From contig JAGWUW010000108.1 of the NCBI GenBank assembly GCA_028868235.1, forward strand, positions 1 through 7,944: a stretch of 7,944 bases of DNA, given 5' to 3'. The notes below the pieces were generated by a model that saw nothing but the letters and a program-made list of their open reading frames with translations, was not told the origin of the DNA and did no database searches. Shown in pieces: positions 5,155 to 7,944 of the stretch (position 1 is its first letter; each line of letters opens with the position of its first letter). The DNA comes from Betaproteobacteria bacterium (GTDB taxonomy: Bacteria > Pseudomonadota > Gammaproteobacteria > Burkholderiales > Rhodocyclaceae). A program made the translations under genes and the position numbers.

Positions 5155-7944
5155 TCAAGCGTCGCGCTGCTTGTTTAGCCAGCTAAGTACCGTTGCAAAT
5201 AAGGCTGCCGGATCTACGGGTTTGGAGATGAAATCATCCATGCCGGCATCCAGGCAACGCTGCTTATCGTCGGCGAAGGCATTGGCTGTCATGGCCAGGA
5301 TTGGCGTCCGATTCTGTGCGGTCTGTTGGCGAAGTCGGCGAGTCGCCTCCAGACCATCCATGTTCGGCATCTGCATGTCCATCAGAATCAGGGCATAGCT
5401 GTTTTGCTGCGCCAGTTTCAACCCCTGTTCGCCATCTTCAGCAAGATCCGCAATCAGGCCAACCTCATTCAACAAGGTTTGCGTAATCTCCCTGTTGATG
5501 GGCTCGTCTTCGACCAGCAGCAGCTTGGTGCCGGCATATGCCTGCCGCAGGACGTCTTCCGGGTTGGGCATGGCAAGTACCGTTGCAGTGGTGCAAGCAG
5601 AATTGTCTTTGCGCAGCCTGACCGTTAACCAGAAGGTGCTGCCTTTGCCGAGTTCCGTTTCAACGCCGGAGTCGCCACCCATCATTTGTACGATTTTGCG
5701 GGTGATGGCGAGCCCCAGTCCAGTTCCCCCGTATTTTCGCGTGATGGAGTTGTCCGCCTGTTCGAATGCGGAGAACAGCCGAGGCAGTGCGTTTGCTTCT
5801 ATACCGGGGCCGGTATCGCTGACCGCGAAATGCAGTACGGTACTTTCCGGGGTGTCATCCGCAATGTGGGCATGCAGGGTGATATGCCCACGATCGGTAA
5901 ACTTGACCGCGTTGGAGAGATAGTTGAGCAGCGCTTCCTCCAGTCGGGTGCGGTCCCCCAAAAGTGGCTTAGGGACAGGGCTGGTGTCGATGTGCAACTC
6001 CAGCCCTTTGGCTCGAACTTTCCCTCCGATCATCTCGGCGACATTCTCGATCATTTTGTCGATATCGATGACATCTTCTGCCAGCGAGAACTTTCCGGCT
6101 TCGATCTTGGAAAGATCCAGCACGGCATTGATGATGTCGAGAAGGTGCCTTCCGGCTGACTCGATCTTGTCGAGCCGATCGGCTTGTTGCGGCGTGATGT
6201 CTCCGCGCCGAAGGAGGTGTGCCATGCCGGTGATGGCATTCAATGGCGTTCTGATTTCATGGCTCATGTTGGCAAGGAAGGCGCTCTTGGCAATATTGGC
6301 GGTTTCTGCCTGGTCCTTGGCGATGACCAATTCCCTCGTACGCTCTTCAATCAGATGTTCGAGATGATTGCGATGCTCCGCCAGTTCGTCCTGAATAGCC
6401 TTCTTTTCCGTAATATCCATGGCCAGTCCCTCGATGAGGGTTTCTCCGCCTTCGTTTCGGGTGCCGATGGAACGGTCGAACAGCCAGTGCCAACGTCCTT
6501 TGGCATCCTGAAGACGATATTCCAGTTTGTAGGGAGTCCCTTGGCTGAGCAGTTGGGCCACGGCTTTCCTGACCTCCGGCTGGTCGTCCGGGTGTATCGA
6601 GTGCGACCATAGCTGTGGATTGGCCAGCAGATAGGCTATGGGGTGTCCGAGTATGTCGGTGGCACGCGGCGAGTAGTAAGTGCCGCCACGCCGGATCGAG
6701 TAGGTGTAAGCAATATCAGGTAGGTTTTCAACGAGGTGGCGATAGCGCATTTCGCTTGCCTTGAGGACTTCTTCAGCCTGTTTTCGGGCGGTGATGTCAG
6801 TATGGGTGCCGCACATTCGAACAGGTTTGCCATCTTGGTCGCGCTGCATCACGCTGGCCTGATCGAGAATCCAGCGCAGGCTGCCGTCCTTGTGGATCAT
6901 CCGGTACTCGAGTCGATGGATATTAGAACGGCCTTCGAGAACGGCGTTGATGGAGTTCCACGCTCTATCTTGATCGTCCGGATGAATGAAGTCCGTCCAC
7001 TGCTTGGTCGTATGCCGGATTTCCGGGTGCGTGTAGCCCAGCATGACGGCCCACTGTTCGTTGCGGTCGACTTGGCCGGTGGCAATATTCCAGTCCCAAA
7101 AACCGAGTTCTGAGCCTTGCAGGACGAAGCGTAGTTGTTTTTCGCTGTCTTCCAGGGCACGTTCATAGGCCTTGCGCTCGGTGATGTCCTGGAAAGTGAC
7201 GCCACATTGTTTCGGCCCTGCCTGGTAGGCATTCACCGAATAGAAGACCTTGAGTAACTCGGATCCTTGCTCGAATTGTTGCGGCTCACCGGTCAGTGCG
7301 ACGGTTCCGTAGGTGCCTATCCAGTCGATGGCATCGTTTTCGATGCCGGGCAGCACTTCCCGTAGGCACTTGCCGATGACCTCCTGCGCCTTCAGGCCTG
7401 TTGTTTTCTCGAAGCCTGCATTGGCCGCCAGGATGATCAGGTCTACCGGTTCTCCTCGGTCGTTCTGAACGACCTCGAATAGGACGAAGCCTGCGCTCAT
7501 GTTCTCAAAAAGCGAGCGATACCTTTTTTCGGACTCGGCCAGGTTGTTTTCGATCTGCTTGCGTCGGGAGATGTCTTCGACGAGACAGACGAGGAAGTCG
7601 GGGGCCCCTTCTTTGTCGCGTACCAAGCGGACTTTCAGGTTGCCCCAGAATTCGCTGGAGTCCTGACGGAAAAATCGCTTGTCCCGCTCATAGCTCTCCA
7701 TGTCGCCAGCCAGCAGTAGGGAAACAAGCAGGATGTCCTGCTCCCTTTCCTCGTCAGGCGTTACCTCCTGCCAAGTTTTTTTCAGCAATGCATCCCGTGA
7801 ATAGCCGAACAACTCACACATGCGCTGATTCGCCTGGAGCACCACGCCTTCTGGCGAAACGATTGCCATGCCAGTCGATGCCAGTTCAAAGGCCGCGGCG
7901 TAATAGCGCATGCCTGGTGGGTTTTCCGGGGGGGCTGGCTGCGG
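5155..7944 (-). CDS. Multi-PAS hybrid sensor histidine kinase (open at the window edge)
   Basis: This kinase senses a signal through PAS domains, autophosphorylates on histidine and passes phosphate to its own receiver. Counting from the ATG at 7911 (918 residues): PAS1 about 1-117, PAS2 131-248, PAS3 260-377, PAS4 389-505, a coiled-coil linker 506-540, HisKA with NMSHEIRTPLN (phospho-His551), HATPase with the N box around Asn667, DTGPG (699-703) and GGTGLGLAI (728-736), and a receiver with Glu801/Asp802, phosphoacceptor Asp845, Thr875 and Lys897. All key residues are intact. There is no membrane span in the visible part and no HPt domain at the C-terminus, so phosphate must go to a separate partner. 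The frame stays open from 7911 to the edge, adding proline-rich residues (PQPAPPENPPG). The ATG at 7911 has no good ribosome site and sits exactly at the start of PAS1. The true start may therefore lie outside, and I give the gene as partial. No cognate regulator is visible. Confidence 0.93.
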   Translation of the reverse strand, partial: PQPAPPENPPGMRYYAAAFELASTGMAIVSPEGVVLQANQRMCELFGYSRDALLKKTWQEVTPDEEREQDILLVSLLLAGDMESYERDKRFFRQDSSEFWGNLKVRLVRDKEGAPDFLVCLVEDISRRKQIENNLAESEKRYRSLFENMSAGFVLFEVVQNDRGEPVDLIILAANAGFEKTTGLKAQEVIGKCLREVLPGIENDAIDWIGTYGTVALTGEPQQFEQGSELLKVFYSVNAYQAGPKQCGVTFQDITERKAYERALEDSEKQLRFVLQGSELGFWDWNIATGQVDRNEQWAVMLGYTHPEIRHTTKQWTDFIHPDDQDRAWNSINAVLEGRSNIHRLEYRMIHKDGSLRWILDQASVMQRDQDGKPVRMCGTHTDITARKQAEEVLKASEMRYRHLVENLPDIAYTYSIRRGGTYYSPRATDILGHPIAYLLANPQLWSHSIHPDDQPEVRKAVAQLLSQGTPYKLEYRLQDAKGRWHWLFDRSIGTRNEGGETLIEGLAMDITEKKAIQDELAEHRNHLEHLIEERTRELVIAKDQAETANIAKSAFLANMSHEIRTPLNAITGMAHLLRRGDITPQQADRLDKIESAGRHLLDIINAVLDLSKIEAGKFSLAEDVIDIDKMIENVAEMIGGKVRAKGLELHIDTSPVPKPLLGDRTRLEEALLNYLSNAVKFTDRGHITLHAHIADDTPESTVLHFAVSDTGPGIEANALPRLFSAFEQADNSITRKYGGTGLGLAITRKIVQMMGGDSGVETELGKGSTFWLTVRLRKDNSACTTATVLAMPNPEDVLRQAYAGTKLLLVEDEPINREITQTLLNEVGLIADLAEDGEQGLKLAQQNSYALILMDMQMPNMDGLEATRRLRQQTAQNRTPILAMTANAFADDKQRCLDAGMDDFISKPVDPAALFATVLSWLNKQRDA

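Overview
The window looks like a piece of a betaproteobacterial chromosome. Rhodocyclales (Dechloromonas/Azonexus/Accumulibacter-like) is my best guess. The guess rests on GC-rich coding DNA, a form II RuBisCO gene, a PEP-CTERM (exosortase-sorted) protein and a large multi-PAS hybrid histidine kinase; no rRNA or other species-level marker is present. There are eight protein-coding genes, seven on the minus strand and one on the plus strand. I see no tRNA, rRNA, insertion sequence, CRISPR array or phage gene.

Left end (1-1361): the first 94 codons of cbbM (form II RuBisCO) run off the left edge on the minus strand. A short AT-rich intergenic region carrying a 31-bp interrupted palindrome separates it from a divergent plus-strand gene. 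That gene encodes a secreted DNRLRE-like protein with a C-terminal PEP-CTERM anchor. After it, 1180-1361 holds three GC-rich stem-loops between convergent genes, probably transcription-end structures.

Middle (1362-2103): a small basic protein of unknown function on the minus strand, then a 310-bp gene-free stretch with an unusual run of short perfect inverted repeats, which may be a structured RNA or a compound transcription-end region.

Operon (2104-4993, minus strand, read right to left): a DUF4337 membrane protein with a His-rich N-terminus, an exported Ppx/GppA-like ASKHA phosphatase, a TRIC/UPF0126 membrane protein, and an AcpH-type acyl-carrier-protein phosphodiesterase. The gaps are 5, 13 and 7 bp, so the genes are very probably co-transcribed. 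A plausible sigma-70 promoter lies just upstream of the first gene. The four products share no known pathway. A link between membrane or ion homeostasis and phosphoester chemistry is only a suggestion from gene order.

Right end (5155-7944, minus strand): a hybrid sensor histidine kinase with four PAS domains, HisKA, HATPase and a receiver domain, with all catalytic residues present. Its frame is still open at the right edge, so its N-terminus may lie outside the window.

Most of the window is ordinary. The parts most worth a second look are the signal-peptide-bearing GppA-like protein in its tight operon and the hairpin cluster at 1872-2009.
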